Positions 41,688 through 51,717 of a stretch of DNA of 64,000 nt are shown in pieces. Every line of letters begins with the position of its first letter. Within the stretch, counting starts at the first letter, position 1. Below the pieces are notes generated by a model. That model ran no database searches. It was not told the DNA's origin and worked only from the letters and a program-made list of their open reading frames with translations. The translations under genes and the position numbers were made by a program. Where the stretch lies: contig CAYVYN010000006.1 in NCBI GenBank assembly GCA_964455905.1, positions 62,001-126,000 on the forward strand. The letters are read 5' to 3'. The DNA is from CAIJXB01 sp964455905 (GTDB lineage Bacteria > Chlamydiota > Chlamydiia > Chlamydiales > Rhabdochlamydiaceae).

Positions 41688-43235
41688 TTAAAGTAATCTC
41701 CATGTTCTGCCATCTGTTTGAATAAGGTCTTCAGCTTCCTTAGGGCCAAAACTTCCTGAAGGATAAAATGTTAACCTCTCGGACTGTTTTTTAGCCCAGT
41801 GTTCTAATAAAGGAGTTAAAAGCTGCCAAGAGGCAAAGACCTCATCTTCTCTAGCAAAAAGGGTGTTGTCCCCTAATATGCAATCTAAAATGAGTCTTTC
41901 GTAGGCTTCTGGAGGAGTCATTCCAAAGTATTGACCGTATTGAAAATTCATTTTAACTGGTTGTATGAAGTTACTTGAGCCAGGAACTTTACAGTTGATT
42001 TTAAAAGAAGTTCCTTCGTCAGGTTGTATACGTATAGTTAAAATGTTAGGTTCGTTTTTTTTCCCAGGATGTTGAAAAAGTACAGAAGGTGGATCTTTAA
42101 AAACTACAGAGATTTCAGTGCCTTTTTTCGGTAAGCGCTTGCCTCCGCGGATATAGAAGGGGACTCCAGCCCAACGCCAATTATCAAGATAAAGTCTCAT
42201 TGCAACATATGTTTCAACTAACGATTCTGGATTTACATTTTTTTCTTCTCTATAGCTGCAGGCATCGCTTCCGTTAACGTAGCCGGCTGTATATTGTCCT
42301 CTAATCGCAGAGCTCTCTAATGAATCTATGTCAAAGGGTCTGATAGATCGAATTGCTTTTACTTTTTCATCGTGGATTGCCGTAGCAGATAAGCTAGAAG
42401 GGGGTTCCATCGCTATGAGTGAAAGTATTTGCATAATGTGGTTTTGCAAGATGTCTCTAAGAAATCCAGCTTCTTCCCAAAAGGCACCTCTTGTTCCTAT
42501 GCCAATATCTTCTGCTACTGTAATTTGAATGTGGTCTATGTATCGATTATTCCAAAGGGACTCGAAAAGAGAATTTGCAAAACGTAGTACTAGTAGGTTT
42601 TGTACCGTTTCTTTTCCGAGGTAGTGATCGATTCGATAGATTTGTTTTTCGTCCAAAAAACGAGTTAGTTCTTTTTGTAGAGTATATGCGGATGTAAGAT
42701 CATGACCAAAAGGTTTTTCAATAATAATTCGAGACCATTTTTCTTTTACTTTTTCTTCATTATATATGAGATTTGCCTTGTGAAGATTTTCACATACAAG
42801 AGGAAAGAAGCTTGGTTGAACAGAAAGGTAGAAAACTCGATTGCCTCGAGTTCCTAATTTATTATCTAGACTTTTTAGGAAGTCAGAGAGCTTTTTGAAC
42901 CCGGATTCATCGTGAAACTCTGATTGATGATAAAAAAGTTGTTGTTCGAAAGTCTTCCAAATCGTTTCGTCGACAGGCTTTACTCTAGAAAATTTGCTGA
43001 TAGCTTCTTTCATTTCTAGTCTAAATTCTTCGTTTGTTTTTGCTCTTCTAGCAAATCCTACGCAAGCAAATTGGGGGGATAGCAGTCCTTCTCTAGCTAG
43101 GTTGTAAAGCGCAGGGATGAGCTTTCTTGCTGTGAGGTCTCCTGTTGCGCCAAAAATAACTAAAATACATGGCTCTGCAAAGCGGGCAGATAGATTAGCT
43201 TCTTGGAACGGGGTTGTGAAAATGGTTTCCGGCAT
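41688..43235 (-). CDS. zwf: Glucose-6-phosphate 1-dehydrogenase
   Basis: Oxidises glucose-6-phosphate to the lactone, making NADPH. The NADP-binding FGATGDLTARKL lies at residues 28-39, RIIIEKPFGHDL at about 169-180, and the active-site RIDHYLGKE at 201-209. 515 residues, complete. It is first in the zwf-opcA-pgl run and has 157 bases of spacer before the divergent hypothetical gene at 43393. In Chlamydia, zwf and devB are also neighbours of yqgF and pyrG. Confidence 0.95.
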   Translation of the reverse strand: MPETIFTTPFQEANLSARFAEPCILVIFGATGDLTARKLIPALYNLAREGLLSPQFACVGFARRAKTNEEFRLEMKEAISKFSRVKPVDETIWKTFEQQLFYHQSEFHDESGFKKLSDFLKSLDNKLGTRGNRVFYLSVQPSFFPLVCENLHKANLIYNEEKVKEKWSRIIIEKPFGHDLTSAYTLQKELTRFLDEKQIYRIDHYLGKETVQNLLVLRFANSLFESLWNNRYIDHIQITVAEDIGIGTRGAFWEEAGFLRDILQNHIMQILSLIAMEPPSSLSATAIHDEKVKAIRSIRPFDIDSLESSAIRGQYTAGYVNGSDACSYREEKNVNPESLVETYVAMRLYLDNWRWAGVPFYIRGGKRLPKKGTEISVVFKDPPSVLFQHPGKKNEPNILTIRIQPDEGTSFKINCKVPGSSNFIQPVKMNFQYGQYFGMTPPEAYERLILDCILGDNTLFAREDEVFASWQLLTPLLEHWAKKQSERLTFYPSGSFGPKEAEDLIQTDGRTWRLL

Positions 43236-43392
43236 GATTCCTCTAACTTCTTTTGATTTATAGATTTAATAAAACACGTGTGGGGATTTTTCTGAAAGGG
43301 TAAAAATTTTTCGTTGCAGGATGTTCTTGCAAAAATGCTTATTGTTTACATACAATTCGGATTTTAATTAATCTTATTTTTAAGAGGTTTTT

Positions 43393-44001
43393 ATGATTGC
43401 TCCTTATGTAGCAGGAAGTATTTCTTCTTATGCTTCTTCTCGTCCTATTTTTTCTAAGTTGGAGAATTCTTTAATTCGAGCCTCTCTTACGGAAGAGGCA
43501 CGTCTTTTGAATCTTTGGAAAGATGTTAGTGGGATTTCAGAGAAATGCATTTCTATTGTAATTCGTTTTGCTGTAGAAAACGGTTTTCAGTCGTTTATTA
43601 CCATTGCTAATAGAACAGTAAAGGTGGATTCAGAATTGATTCATAAGGTTTTCTTTAAAAGGAAATTTAATATTATTTTGAACGAAATAGATATGGTGTC
43701 CAGGAGTGCATTTGTTTCCGAATTGAATTTTTTGAAATTAGACCAGGTTGCTTCTCATTTGATTAAGGCTCGAGCTTGTTGTTGTTTTAAGGAAGAAGGT
43801 TTTAGGATGAAAAAAGTTGCTTCTTCCATTGACTTTTATGAGAAATCTTCGGAAGTTAGCTTTGGCGAAATCTCAGACTTGAAGTTTTCTAAAAAAATTA
43901 AACGGATTTATAGGGCGGTAGTAGAGCTCGAAAAAAAGGTGGAAATAGATAGAAGCGTCTTAATCAAGCTTCTTGAAATTGTCAGGAGCTCCTCCAGTTA
44001 G
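43393..44001 (+). CDS. Hypothetical protein, 202 aa
   Basis: A basic, helical protein beginning MIAPYVAGSISSYASSRPIF, with AGAGG upstream of the ATG. There is a Cys cluster at about residue 125 (RACCCF) and a Lys/Glu-rich C-terminal helix. No signal peptide, TM segment or known motif. Its last 42 bases overlap the 3' end of yqgF on the other strand. It breaks the otherwise conserved pyrG-yqgF-zwf order, so it looks like a lineage-specific insertion. Function unknown. Confidence 0.6.
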   Translation: MIAPYVAGSISSYASSRPIFSKLENSLIRASLTEEARLLNLWKDVSGISEKCISIVIRFAVENGFQSFITIANRTVKVDSELIHKVFFKRKFNIILNEIDMVSRSAFVSELNFLKLDQVASHLIKARACCCFKEEGFRMKKVASSIDFYEKSSEVSFGEISDLKFSKKIKRIYRAVVELEKKVEIDRSVLIKLLEIVRSSSS

Positions 44002-44436
44002 ATTTTTTAGTGCTGTTTTTTCGCAGAAGTCTAGATAGTTTTGTAGAATGAGCGTTGCCGCAAACGTATCTGAGTGCGATGCTCGTTCTTTTCTAGATAA
44101 AGCTCCCTCTTTCATCAATCGTTCTGCTTGAGACGAGGAAAGTCTTTCATCCCAGAATAAACAAGGAACTTTTAGGTAAGATGAAAGGAGCTCTCCAAAC
44201 GCTTTAGCTTCTTTAGCCATTTCTCCTTCTTCGCCACTAAGAAGAAGAGGAAGGCCTACAACAATAAGTTCTATAGGCCGAAGTTTTTGAGTTTTTTGTT
44301 CTATTTCAGCTAGAGTCACATGCTTTTTCTTGTGATTTTTAAAGACAGAAAAAGGGCTAGATAAAATTTTGCGCTCATCGGAGTGGGAAATTCCGATGCG
44401 CGCTCTTCCGTAATCAACTCCTAGAAATCGTCCCAA
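43960..44436 (-). CDS. yqgF: YqgF/RuvX-type Holliday junction resolvase-like protein
   Basis: An RNase H-fold protein of the YqgF family, implicated in 16S rRNA 5'-end maturation. The start region RFLGVDYGRARIGIS with its catalytic Asp, the IVVGLPLLLSGEEG strand, WDERLSSSQAE and the C-terminal HSDTFAATLILQNYL Asp are all present. I placed the start at the TTG at 44436, one base after the pyrG stop, with GAAGG just upstream. This gives 158 residues, the usual size; the in-frame ATG at 44487 lies within pyrG and would add 17 unlikely residues. Confidence 0.9.
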   Translation of the reverse strand: MGRFLGVDYGRARIGISHSDERKILSSPFSVFKNHKKKHVTLAEIEQKTQKLRPIELIVVGLPLLLSGEEGEMAKEAKAFGELLSSYLKVPCLFWDERLSSSQAERLMKEGALSRKERASHSDTFAATLILQNYLDFCEKTALKNLTGGAPDNFKKLD

Positions 44437-44437
44437 T

Positions 44438-46063
44438 TTACCCTTCTTTTTTATGTTTTTGTTCCATCGCAGCTTTGATGAAATCACGAAAAAGAGGATG
44501 GGGCTCTATCGGTTTTGATTTGAATTCTGGGTGAAATTGTACGCCAACCATCCAAGGATGATCTTTAACTTCTGTAATTTCTACAAGATGGTCTTGTTCC
44601 ATATAACCAGAAAATAAAAGGCCTTCTTTTTCCATTCGTTCTTTATAAAGGTTATTGAATTCCCATCTGTGGCGGTGCCTTTCGGAAATAACAGATGTTC
44701 CATAGGCTGCGGCAGCCTTAGATCCAGGCTTAATAAGACAGTTGTAGGCTCCAAGTCGCATTGTTCCACCAAGGTCTAATACGCCTTTTTGTTCACTAAG
44801 AAGAGAAATTACTGGATGAGGCGTGCTAGGATTTACTTCTGTTGAGTTCGCTTCTGCAAGTCCTAGTACGTGACGAGCGAATTCTATGCATAGAATTTGC
44901 ATGCCCAGGCAAAGACCAAGATAAGGTATTTTCTTTTCTCTGCAATATTTAGCAGTTAGGATTTTTCCTATAAATCCTCTTTCTCCAAATCCACCTGGAA
45001 CAAGATATCCATCACATCCACCAATGCTAGCTTCAATATCGCTTATGTCTGTAAACTTTTCAGCATCGAAGGGACGTATTTCTAATTCAACTTGGTTGTC
45101 TATAGCTGCGTGGTGTAGCGCTTCAAACACGCACTTATACGCATCTTGGTGTTGGAGGTATTTACCTACAATTCCAATTGTGATTTTTTCTTTAGGAGAG
45201 TAAAGCTTTTCTAACATTTTTTCCCAACGAGATAAGTCGGCTTCTTTTTTTGTTTCAAGGGAAAGAAGTTCGCAAATCTTTGTGTCTAGACCTTGTTTTC
45301 TGAGAAAAATAGGTACTTCATAGACGCTGTTTGGTACATCAGGTTCGTCAAAAACAGCTTCTTTGGGTACGTTGCAAAAAAGGCTTATTTTATCTTTTAT
45401 TTCCTCGGAAAGACTTTCTTCGCAGCGACAAAGTACGATGTCTGGAATAATACCTATTCCTCTTAGCACTTGGACAGAGTGCTGCGTTGGTTTTGTTTTT
45501 ACTTCTCCTGCCGCCTTGAGATAAGGCACGTATGTAAGGTGTATGTTTAGGCAGTCTTTCGGTCTTTCATATCGGAATTGACGAATAGCTTCAAAAAATG
45601 GAAGAGATTCAATGTCGCCAATTGTTCCACCTATTTCTACCATAACTAAGTCTATGTTAGGTTCTATTTTAGCTGCTTGTAAAATTCGTTGTTTAATTTC
45701 ATCTGTTACGTGAGGAATTACTTGTACTGTTTTTCCTAGGTAGTCTCCTCTACGTTCTTTTTTGATTACGGTATCATAAATTTGTCCAGAGGTCGCGTTA
45801 GAGGCTTTTGATAGACGCGCATTGGTGAATCGATAGTAGTGACCAAGATCTAAATCTGTTTCAGCTCCATCGTCGGTTACATAAACTTCGCCGTGTTGAA
45901 AAGGATTCATCGTTCCTGGGTCAACGTTTAGATAGGGATCTAATTTTAACATGGCTATTTTAAGGTCTAGACTTTCTAGAATCATAGCAATGGATGCGGA
46001 TGTAAGACCTTTTCCTAAGGAGGAAACAACGCCTCCACTCATGAAGATAAATTTAGGTTGCAT
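44438..46063 (-). CDS. pyrG: CTP synthase
   Basis: Converts UTP to CTP with ATP and glutamine. The N-terminal synthetase domain starts FIFMSGGVVSSLGKGLTSASI, followed by KLDPYLNVDPGTMNPFQHGEV and the VEIGGTIGDIES motif. The glutamine amidotransferase domain carries the catalytic Cys in GLCLGMQ and the C-terminal QFHPEFKSKP His-Glu pair. 541 residues, complete. The yqgF start follows one base after its stop. Some chlamydiae import CTP as well, but the enzyme here appears intact. Confidence 0.96.
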   Translation of the reverse strand: MQPKFIFMSGGVVSSLGKGLTSASIAMILESLDLKIAMLKLDPYLNVDPGTMNPFQHGEVYVTDDGAETDLDLGHYYRFTNARLSKASNATSGQIYDTVIKKERRGDYLGKTVQVIPHVTDEIKQRILQAAKIEPNIDLVMVEIGGTIGDIESLPFFEAIRQFRYERPKDCLNIHLTYVPYLKAAGEVKTKPTQHSVQVLRGIGIIPDIVLCRCEESLSEEIKDKISLFCNVPKEAVFDEPDVPNSVYEVPIFLRKQGLDTKICELLSLETKKEADLSRWEKMLEKLYSPKEKITIGIVGKYLQHQDAYKCVFEALHHAAIDNQVELEIRPFDAEKFTDISDIEASIGGCDGYLVPGGFGERGFIGKILTAKYCREKKIPYLGLCLGMQILCIEFARHVLGLAEANSTEVNPSTPHPVISLLSEQKGVLDLGGTMRLGAYNCLIKPGSKAAAAYGTSVISERHRHRWEFNNLYKERMEKEGLLFSGYMEQDHLVEITEVKDHPWMVGVQFHPEFKSKPIEPHPLFRDFIKAAMEQKHKKEG

Positions 46064-46300
46064 GTTGGACCTTGTGGTTTTCAGGTGAAAGGAACAATTT
46101 TAGGTGGGCTTTAGATAAAAATCAACCGATTGTTTATAGGGGCATTTCTTCTTTTTTTGAAATTTGCATTGTCAATCTAAGTACTTGGTTATTTGATGTT
46201 TTCTATTTTTTTATTTTCAAATTAATTTATGTCTTAATAATTAATTAACTTAACTATTGTATGTTTGATATTTTAAATTTGTTTAATGTGAGGGAGGCTT

Positions 46301-48088
46301 ATGTCGGGTGATTTGATAGGTGGCTATGTAAGAAATTTGGCATTTGACCTGAATTCTTTAGAGAAAGCAGAAACCCAATATAAAAAAACCACAGATTATA
46401 CGCTAAAATTGGTCAAAGATAATTTATCTCAGTTAGAAGAAGCTATTAACTCAGACCCTCAAATTGGGATTGATTTATTAGAAAAATCTAAGCTCCTTGT
46501 GGATAGTCTTATTACCAAGGTGCGACCTTCTCGTGTAAGTAGGGCTGTTAGTTTCGCTTTTAAACAGATAGGGTTATCTAATTCAAGGTCGGATATTTCT
46601 TTACAAGTTTTGCAAACCGCTAAGTCACTTAGTCAAACATTACAGTCTAAAATAGAAGAAAGAAAAGAAAATGCTTCGGAATCTAATTCTGAGCCTTTTT
46701 TAGATAGATTGTCTTGGAAATCTTCAAGTAGTTCATCGAGCAGTTCGAGTGGTATTTCACTGGAGGATGCTTCAGAAAGGCCTTATGTGTTTTCAGAAAA
46801 GGGTACCAGTTCTATTTTAGAAGCTAGAATAGAAGACTTAGAAAAGGCGGTTAAGATTGGACGTCTATCAAATATGAGCGATGCTATGGGCTTACTAGAA
46901 ATAGATCTTTATCAAGCTCTAGCTGGCTGCTTAAATCATCCAGATTCTTTACATAAGATACCAAGTAACGCAAGTATACAAAAAGCTTTCACAGTTGTTG
47001 ATATTTTAGAGGAAAATGTAAATGGATTTTTTGATAATTACGAAATTAAAGGAAGAGTTTCAGATTTAAAAAATATGATTAGAATGATTGCTGGAATTCC
47101 TTTTGAAAAAGACCCAAGAAAAATATTTAGCGATTCAATTATTAATAAACAACTTGAAGTTTGTCTGGAATATTTAAAAGCGCGTAAGCCTGAAAAAAGT
47201 ACTCTTTTGGGACTACAAACTAGAGATAGTCGAGAACTTAAAAGATTGGGATTAGGACGTCTTTTTTTTCTTTTGAAAAAAGCTGATGCTGAAGGGTTGA
47301 GAGTAGAAGAGAGGGTTTTGACGGGGATTTTGTCTGTTGTTTCAGACCCAGCCACATTGAGTAAAAATAAAGGGTTTAAAGCAGCTATTCGAAATTTAAC
47401 GAATGAAATAAGCGAAAAGCAAGAAAAACTTTATGAAGCTATTTCAAGAAGCCCTTCAAATGAAGAAATATTTAACAAAATAGTGGCTTCTTTGGCTCCT
47501 AAGGGAAAAAGTGCCATTTTAGAAAGTCCGTCTATAGAGTTAGAAAATGCTTTAGAATCTAAAAATGAGAGTTTAATTTTATCAGCTTCAAAGAAGCTAA
47601 TGGATCAATTAGATTTATGTATAGCAGATAGCTGTAATAGCCCTAATAAATTAAAAAAACTGCCTACAGAAGAGAGTTTGAGGAAGGCTTTGGAGGTTGT
47701 TGACAGGCTGAGTCGTTATAGCTCTAAAAGTTTGACTCCTTTAAGGAGGGCTGCCGAAATTCAAAACAGAATCGCTATTTTGCGTCGCGCCAAACTAGAT
47801 GTGTCTATTACTGGGGATAGCGGATCTCAAGGTCTTATAAAAAACCAAGTAGCAGTTACCTTAAGGAAACTACAGCTTAATGCGGAAGGTGACATTGAGC
47901 TTGAAAAAAAACTACTCACAGATCTTTTTATAACTTTAAATAAAGCCAAATCTATCGATGGATTTCAATTAGATCGGAGTGTTTTAGAAGGAATATCCGC
48001 TTTTACTGATAGTGGTAAGGCTAGTCCTATTAATTTAGGCTTAAAAGACTCTATCTCTGACTTAGTTGATATTTTTCTAACAAGATAG
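46301..48088 (+). CDS. Hypothetical helical protein with an internal duplication, 595 aa
   Basis: GGGAGG precedes the ATG. The protein is almost wholly helical with no TM segment or signal peptide. A poly-Ser block of ten residues lies at about 147-156. Two related segments follow, each about 190 residues: the first near 168-375, the second near 405-590. They share a pattern of L-x-x-C-x(4)P-x-x-L-x-K-x-P, then K-A-x-x-V-V-D, then (E)I-x-x-R, in the same order. It begins a run of three tandem plus-strand genes with similar composition. Family not recognised. Lineage-specific effector is possible but not shown. Confidence 0.7.
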   Translation: MSGDLIGGYVRNLAFDLNSLEKAETQYKKTTDYTLKLVKDNLSQLEEAINSDPQIGIDLLEKSKLLVDSLITKVRPSRVSRAVSFAFKQIGLSNSRSDISLQVLQTAKSLSQTLQSKIEERKENASESNSEPFLDRLSWKSSSSSSSSSSGISLEDASERPYVFSEKGTSSILEARIEDLEKAVKIGRLSNMSDAMGLLEIDLYQALAGCLNHPDSLHKIPSNASIQKAFTVVDILEENVNGFFDNYEIKGRVSDLKNMIRMIAGIPFEKDPRKIFSDSIINKQLEVCLEYLKARKPEKSTLLGLQTRDSRELKRLGLGRLFFLLKKADAEGLRVEERVLTGILSVVSDPATLSKNKGFKAAIRNLTNEISEKQEKLYEAISRSPSNEEIFNKIVASLAPKGKSAILESPSIELENALESKNESLILSASKKLMDQLDLCIADSCNSPNKLKKLPTEESLRKALEVVDRLSRYSSKSLTPLRRAAEIQNRIAILRRAKLDVSITGDSGSQGLIKNQVAVTLRKLQLNAEGDIELEKKLLTDLFITLNKAKSIDGFQLDRSVLEGISAFTDSGKASPINLGLKDSISDLVDIFLTR

Positions 48089-48110
48089 ACATTTTACCAG
48101 ATGACAAAAT

Positions 48111-49202
48111 ATGGACATTAAATTTTTAGACCTTGTAATGGGTAAGCTCCGATCAACTATTCCCCTTTTGGGGGATAGGTCTTTACATTTAAGGAGTATA
48201 GATAGAGAGATTCAGGAAATTTTTGAAAAGGTGCAAAAGTCTCCTCTATCAAAAAACGAAATTGAAGGATTACAAAACAGAGTTGGAGATATTTTAAAGG
48301 AAGTTCCTAAAAGTATGCCAAGGCTATTGGCCAGATTGTTTCCTCATCAAACAATGCTTAGTCTTAACGTTCTTGGCAAAGCTGAAAAATTGCAGAGCAT
48401 TTTAGATACAGGTACATCCAGACCGTCTTTTATCATTACAGACCAGCAGTTACGGTCTGTTGAAAGAAAATTAGAAAAAGCTGTTCGATCTTTTTCTAAA
48501 ATAGCTATAGCTGGAAAAAACCCCTTAGCAAGCTCTGTGGAAATAAACAATCTTAGAGTTGCTTTAGAAAGTGCGCGGTTCGTTATGGCTCACGCTAAAC
48601 CAAATCAAAAGATTTCACTCTTACAAAGTTTAGTAAAAAAAGTGGAAGGGGGTTGTGTCTCGATGGCCTATGATGCGATGCTTTATGAAGATCTAAATTC
48701 GATTCCTGAGGAATTGAAATTGATACTCAATCTTTCTCAGGAAATTTTGGAAAAAAATCCTACTTTAGAATTGGACGGATGGGATTTGGACAATTTACTT
48801 TTTACTTTGACTACTTTGCATAAGATGGATGACCGGCTATCTAAAGATGGTCCAGTTGCTTTTGACGAAATATATGCAACGCATGGAGAAGTGTTTTCTG
48901 TTTTAAAAGACCTTAAAGAGGAAGTTTTAGACCAATCAGAGGGTATTTTTAAAAAAATAGCACAGGATGTTCGTGAGTCTTCGAAGCTACTCCTTGATAA
49001 AATCAATCTAACATTTCCCAAAGAAGCTGCTTTAAGTAGGGAATTGAGGAGTATTAAAGCTGATAGTAAAACGGGAACTCAGGATTCTCAGACTCTAATG
49101 AATCGATTGAATCAGGCTTGTTTAGACCCTGGCTTAAAAAAAAGTAGGGCTTATCAAATGCTGCTAATGCAAATTTCCAATAAAATAGATAAGCAAATTT
49201 GA
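48111..49202 (+). CDS. Hypothetical helical protein, 363 aa
   Basis: Starts 22 bases after the preceding gene and is probably cotranscribed with it. The protein is soluble and helical, without a signal peptide or TM segment. Parts resemble the repeated module of its neighbours (for example VERKLEKAVRSFSKIAIAG and VLKDLKEEVLDQSEGIFKKI). No ribosome-binding site is obvious, which fits reinitiation. Function unknown. Confidence 0.65.
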   Translation: MDIKFLDLVMGKLRSTIPLLGDRSLHLRSIDREIQEIFEKVQKSPLSKNEIEGLQNRVGDILKEVPKSMPRLLARLFPHQTMLSLNVLGKAEKLQSILDTGTSRPSFIITDQQLRSVERKLEKAVRSFSKIAIAGKNPLASSVEINNLRVALESARFVMAHAKPNQKISLLQSLVKKVEGGCVSMAYDAMLYEDLNSIPEELKLILNLSQEILEKNPTLELDGWDLDNLLFTLTTLHKMDDRLSKDGPVAFDEIYATHGEVFSVLKDLKEEVLDQSEGIFKKIAQDVRESSKLLLDKINLTFPKEAALSRELRSIKADSKTGTQDSQTLMNRLNQACLDPGLKKSRAYQMLLMQISNKIDKQI

Positions 49203-49243
49203 TTAGAGAAGATTATTTTACTTAGAAGGTTTTTAGGATAGAC

Positions 49244-51136
49244 ATGGGAGAGTATCAGGGAATTACCAAACTGTTAGAAAGCGCTGCTTTATTAATAGGA
49301 TCATCGAAACCGGATAGATTAGACACTAAAGTTGAGGTGCTAGGTCTTATAAATAGTGCATTGGATGATTTGTCTGCTACTTTAGGTCGAGTGGAGAATT
49401 TCGATAAAAATTTAGTTTTCAGTGATTTATCTAAACTTACAGATAAAATATTACTAGAAGTTAATAAAGTTGATAAAGCATATGCCTCTATTATGACACG
49501 AAAACAAAAAGGTATAGAGTCTCAGGTTTTAGAGAAAATTTCCGCTATAAAGAAGGACCTTTTACCTTTTCAAGTTGAGCCTGCTGTTTTATCGCTCTCT
49601 TTAGCAAAGGCAGGTAGAGTCAAAGAAGCTCTTTCTATTTTTGGTGATCTAACAGATTCTCAAACGCTTTCGGAACATGAAATTGAGGAGATTTTACTAG
49701 CCGTTTTGTACGGCTCTGATTCAATGACGAGTATAGAAGAAATTGCAAAGAACACTAAGGCTCTTTTTCATAAGAATCAGATATCTGAAACCACAGAAAT
49801 AGGCATTTATGAAAAAATCATTGAAAATCTTGCGTTTCAATTTTTTTTAGAGGAAGATTTAGACGGGCAAACGAGCGTGTTAAGTTGTATCTTTTCGATT
49901 TAGGTTAAAGATCCGGACAAACTAAACAGTGCATGCATTGATGTTTTTAGACTGTTTGATCAAGAGCCAGACAGGCAAGTTGTTTTCTTAAAAAAACTTT
50001 TAGAATGCGTGGAAATAAGAGAGGTTCTTGCTTTTGTTGAAAAAAGTGGAGTGACGACCAACGATGCCCTGTTTTTTTTAATTGGATTAGGTGATGAATC
50101 TCTTATACAAGAAGTGAATTCACTGATGCGTAGACGATCGGAGAGTGATTTAAAAAAGTTACTTGTGTTTTTAGAAGATCTTCCGAAGACTCAAAAAAAT
50201 CAGCCTATTATGGATGTTATTCACGAGGTGTTTAATTTACTGGATCTCATAGATAAACCAAGAGTTTCTTTAATGGTTTTAGAGTTAGAAGGAGTCGACC
50301 AGGAATTACATGACATTTTAGAAAATATAAAAATGGGTGTTTCTACTGAAATTTTAGTTGAATATGAACAAACTGCAAATCAAATTTTAACAAAAATCCC
50401 AGAAAACAAATCTCCTATTTGTCAATCAATTAGAGAAAAAGCTTTTTTAATTAAAAAAGAAATAGAAAAAAGTACTCATTCTCTTTTAGGCGAAGCGGTT
50501 AAAGTTAAGTCCCAGGAAATCTCAGAAGCAGAGCCCTCCTTCATTGAAAGAGGGTCTCCAACAACGGTTCTTGGTCTAGAGGAAGTTTTTTTGAGTCCGC
50601 AGGTATCCATGCAAGAAACTCTTGCCAATTTTTTTACGCCTGGTTTCTGTGGTTGTTTTACTGATATATTGATAAAAAATAGGGATATAATAAATTGGGA
50701 AATTCAAGAATTGCCTGAAAAGTATGCTTTAGAAGGCGCGACCTTGAGTTATCGAATGGAATTGAAAGAAGCTCTGAATATGCCGATTTCACACTGGATT
50801 AGCTCGGATAAATTTCAAGAACTTTTGGGCGTTAACAAAATGAATTGGCTCGAAAAAACAGCTCTTAACGTATTTCTTGGGAGTACTTCGCTAACAGTTG
50901 AGCTTCCTAAAGAACTTGATGTTTGTATTTCAAGTAGTGGAGTATTGTCTTTTCCCCGTGAGGCGGTTATTGTTCGATCTTCTGTGAGCATGCCAAATAT
51001 AGGAAATAGTTTTAGGATAATAAAACTAAGCGAAAACCGAGATAATTTAAATAAAGTCACTGTTTTTATTCGTGGGGAAACGGGAGAAGAGAAATTTCGA
51101 GAAATTAGCTGGAGTTCAAGTTCTGTTAAAAACTAA
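49244..51136 (+). pseudogene. Helical hypothetical protein split by an in-frame amber codon
   Basis: AGGA precedes the ATG at 49244. The frame runs 219 codons to a TAG at 49901-49903 and then continues without any frame change for another 410 codons to TAA at 51136. The sequence right after the TAG (VKDPDKLNSACIDVFRLFD) is still coding in character; the first usable start downstream is a GTG at 50009. Whole length would be about 630 residues. Composition matches the two genes before it. Either this is a nonsense-mutated gene (or sequencing error), or the amber is read through, or two proteins are made: 49244-49903 and 50009-51136. The second half ends with a beta-rich segment (VIVRSSVSMPNIGNSFRIIKL). 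Function unknown. Confidence 0.6.
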
Positions 51137-51699
51137 TTTTTATGAAACCATCCAGAAATGCCGATCTGTATAGATAGGCGATCGAATAAAGAAGGCTCTA
51201 TTGCATGTTCGGGTTCCCCCTGGATTTCTCGTTTGGTATTTTTCACTGTTTGGATTAACTGCTCTATTTGAGGATTTAGGCTTCTTCCGTTTGCTTTAAC
51301 TTTTTGGGAGAAAAGTCTTGCTATTAGTCTGATTTCAGGTATTCTTGCTTTAAATTTGTAGTAAAATCCTTTTAATGTTTTACAATCTTGATTTAACGTT
51401 TGTTTGGATTTTTCGATTTGTATGGAATTGGTATTTAATCTGTCTAGTTGAGGGGTGATTTCTTGAATATCTTCCGATAGACGGTTAAGAGCTACTGTTT
51501 CTTTACTTGTCCATAACGCTATCGCAGAAATTCCTAAAGCTATGCCAAATCCTGCTAGACCTAGTATGTTTTGAGTAAAAAATGCGATTGCAAATCCAAT
51601 AATTGCTATAGCAACAGTTGTTTGCAAAAGGCGTTCTTCTGAGCATAGGCCTAGTTGCTCTATATTTGTTGCAACAAAAGTTTCTCTTATTGGTTGCAT
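51133..51699 (-). CDS. Inc-like two-TM hypothetical protein, 188 aa
   Basis: Two hydrophobic segments (about residues 26-42 and 45-63) sit close together near the N-terminus, followed by a long coiled-coil region (about 70-165: LDRLNTNSIQIEKSKQTLNQ and similar). This bilobed hydrophobic domain plus helical tail is the typical pattern of chlamydial inclusion-membrane proteins. GGGGAG lies upstream. Its stop overlaps the stop of the convergent split gene. Secretion is inferred from architecture only. Confidence 0.6.
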   Translation of the reverse strand: MQPIRETFVATNIEQLGLCSEERLLQTTVAIAIIGFAIAFFTQNILGLAGFGIALGISAIALWTSKETVALNRLSEDIQEITPQLDRLNTNSIQIEKSKQTLNQDCKTLKGFYYKFKARIPEIRLIARLFSQKVKANGRSLNPQIEQLIQTVKNTKREIQGEPEHAIEPSLFDRLSIQIGISGWFHKN

Positions 51700-51717
51700 A
51701 AAAAAACTCCCCTTGAG

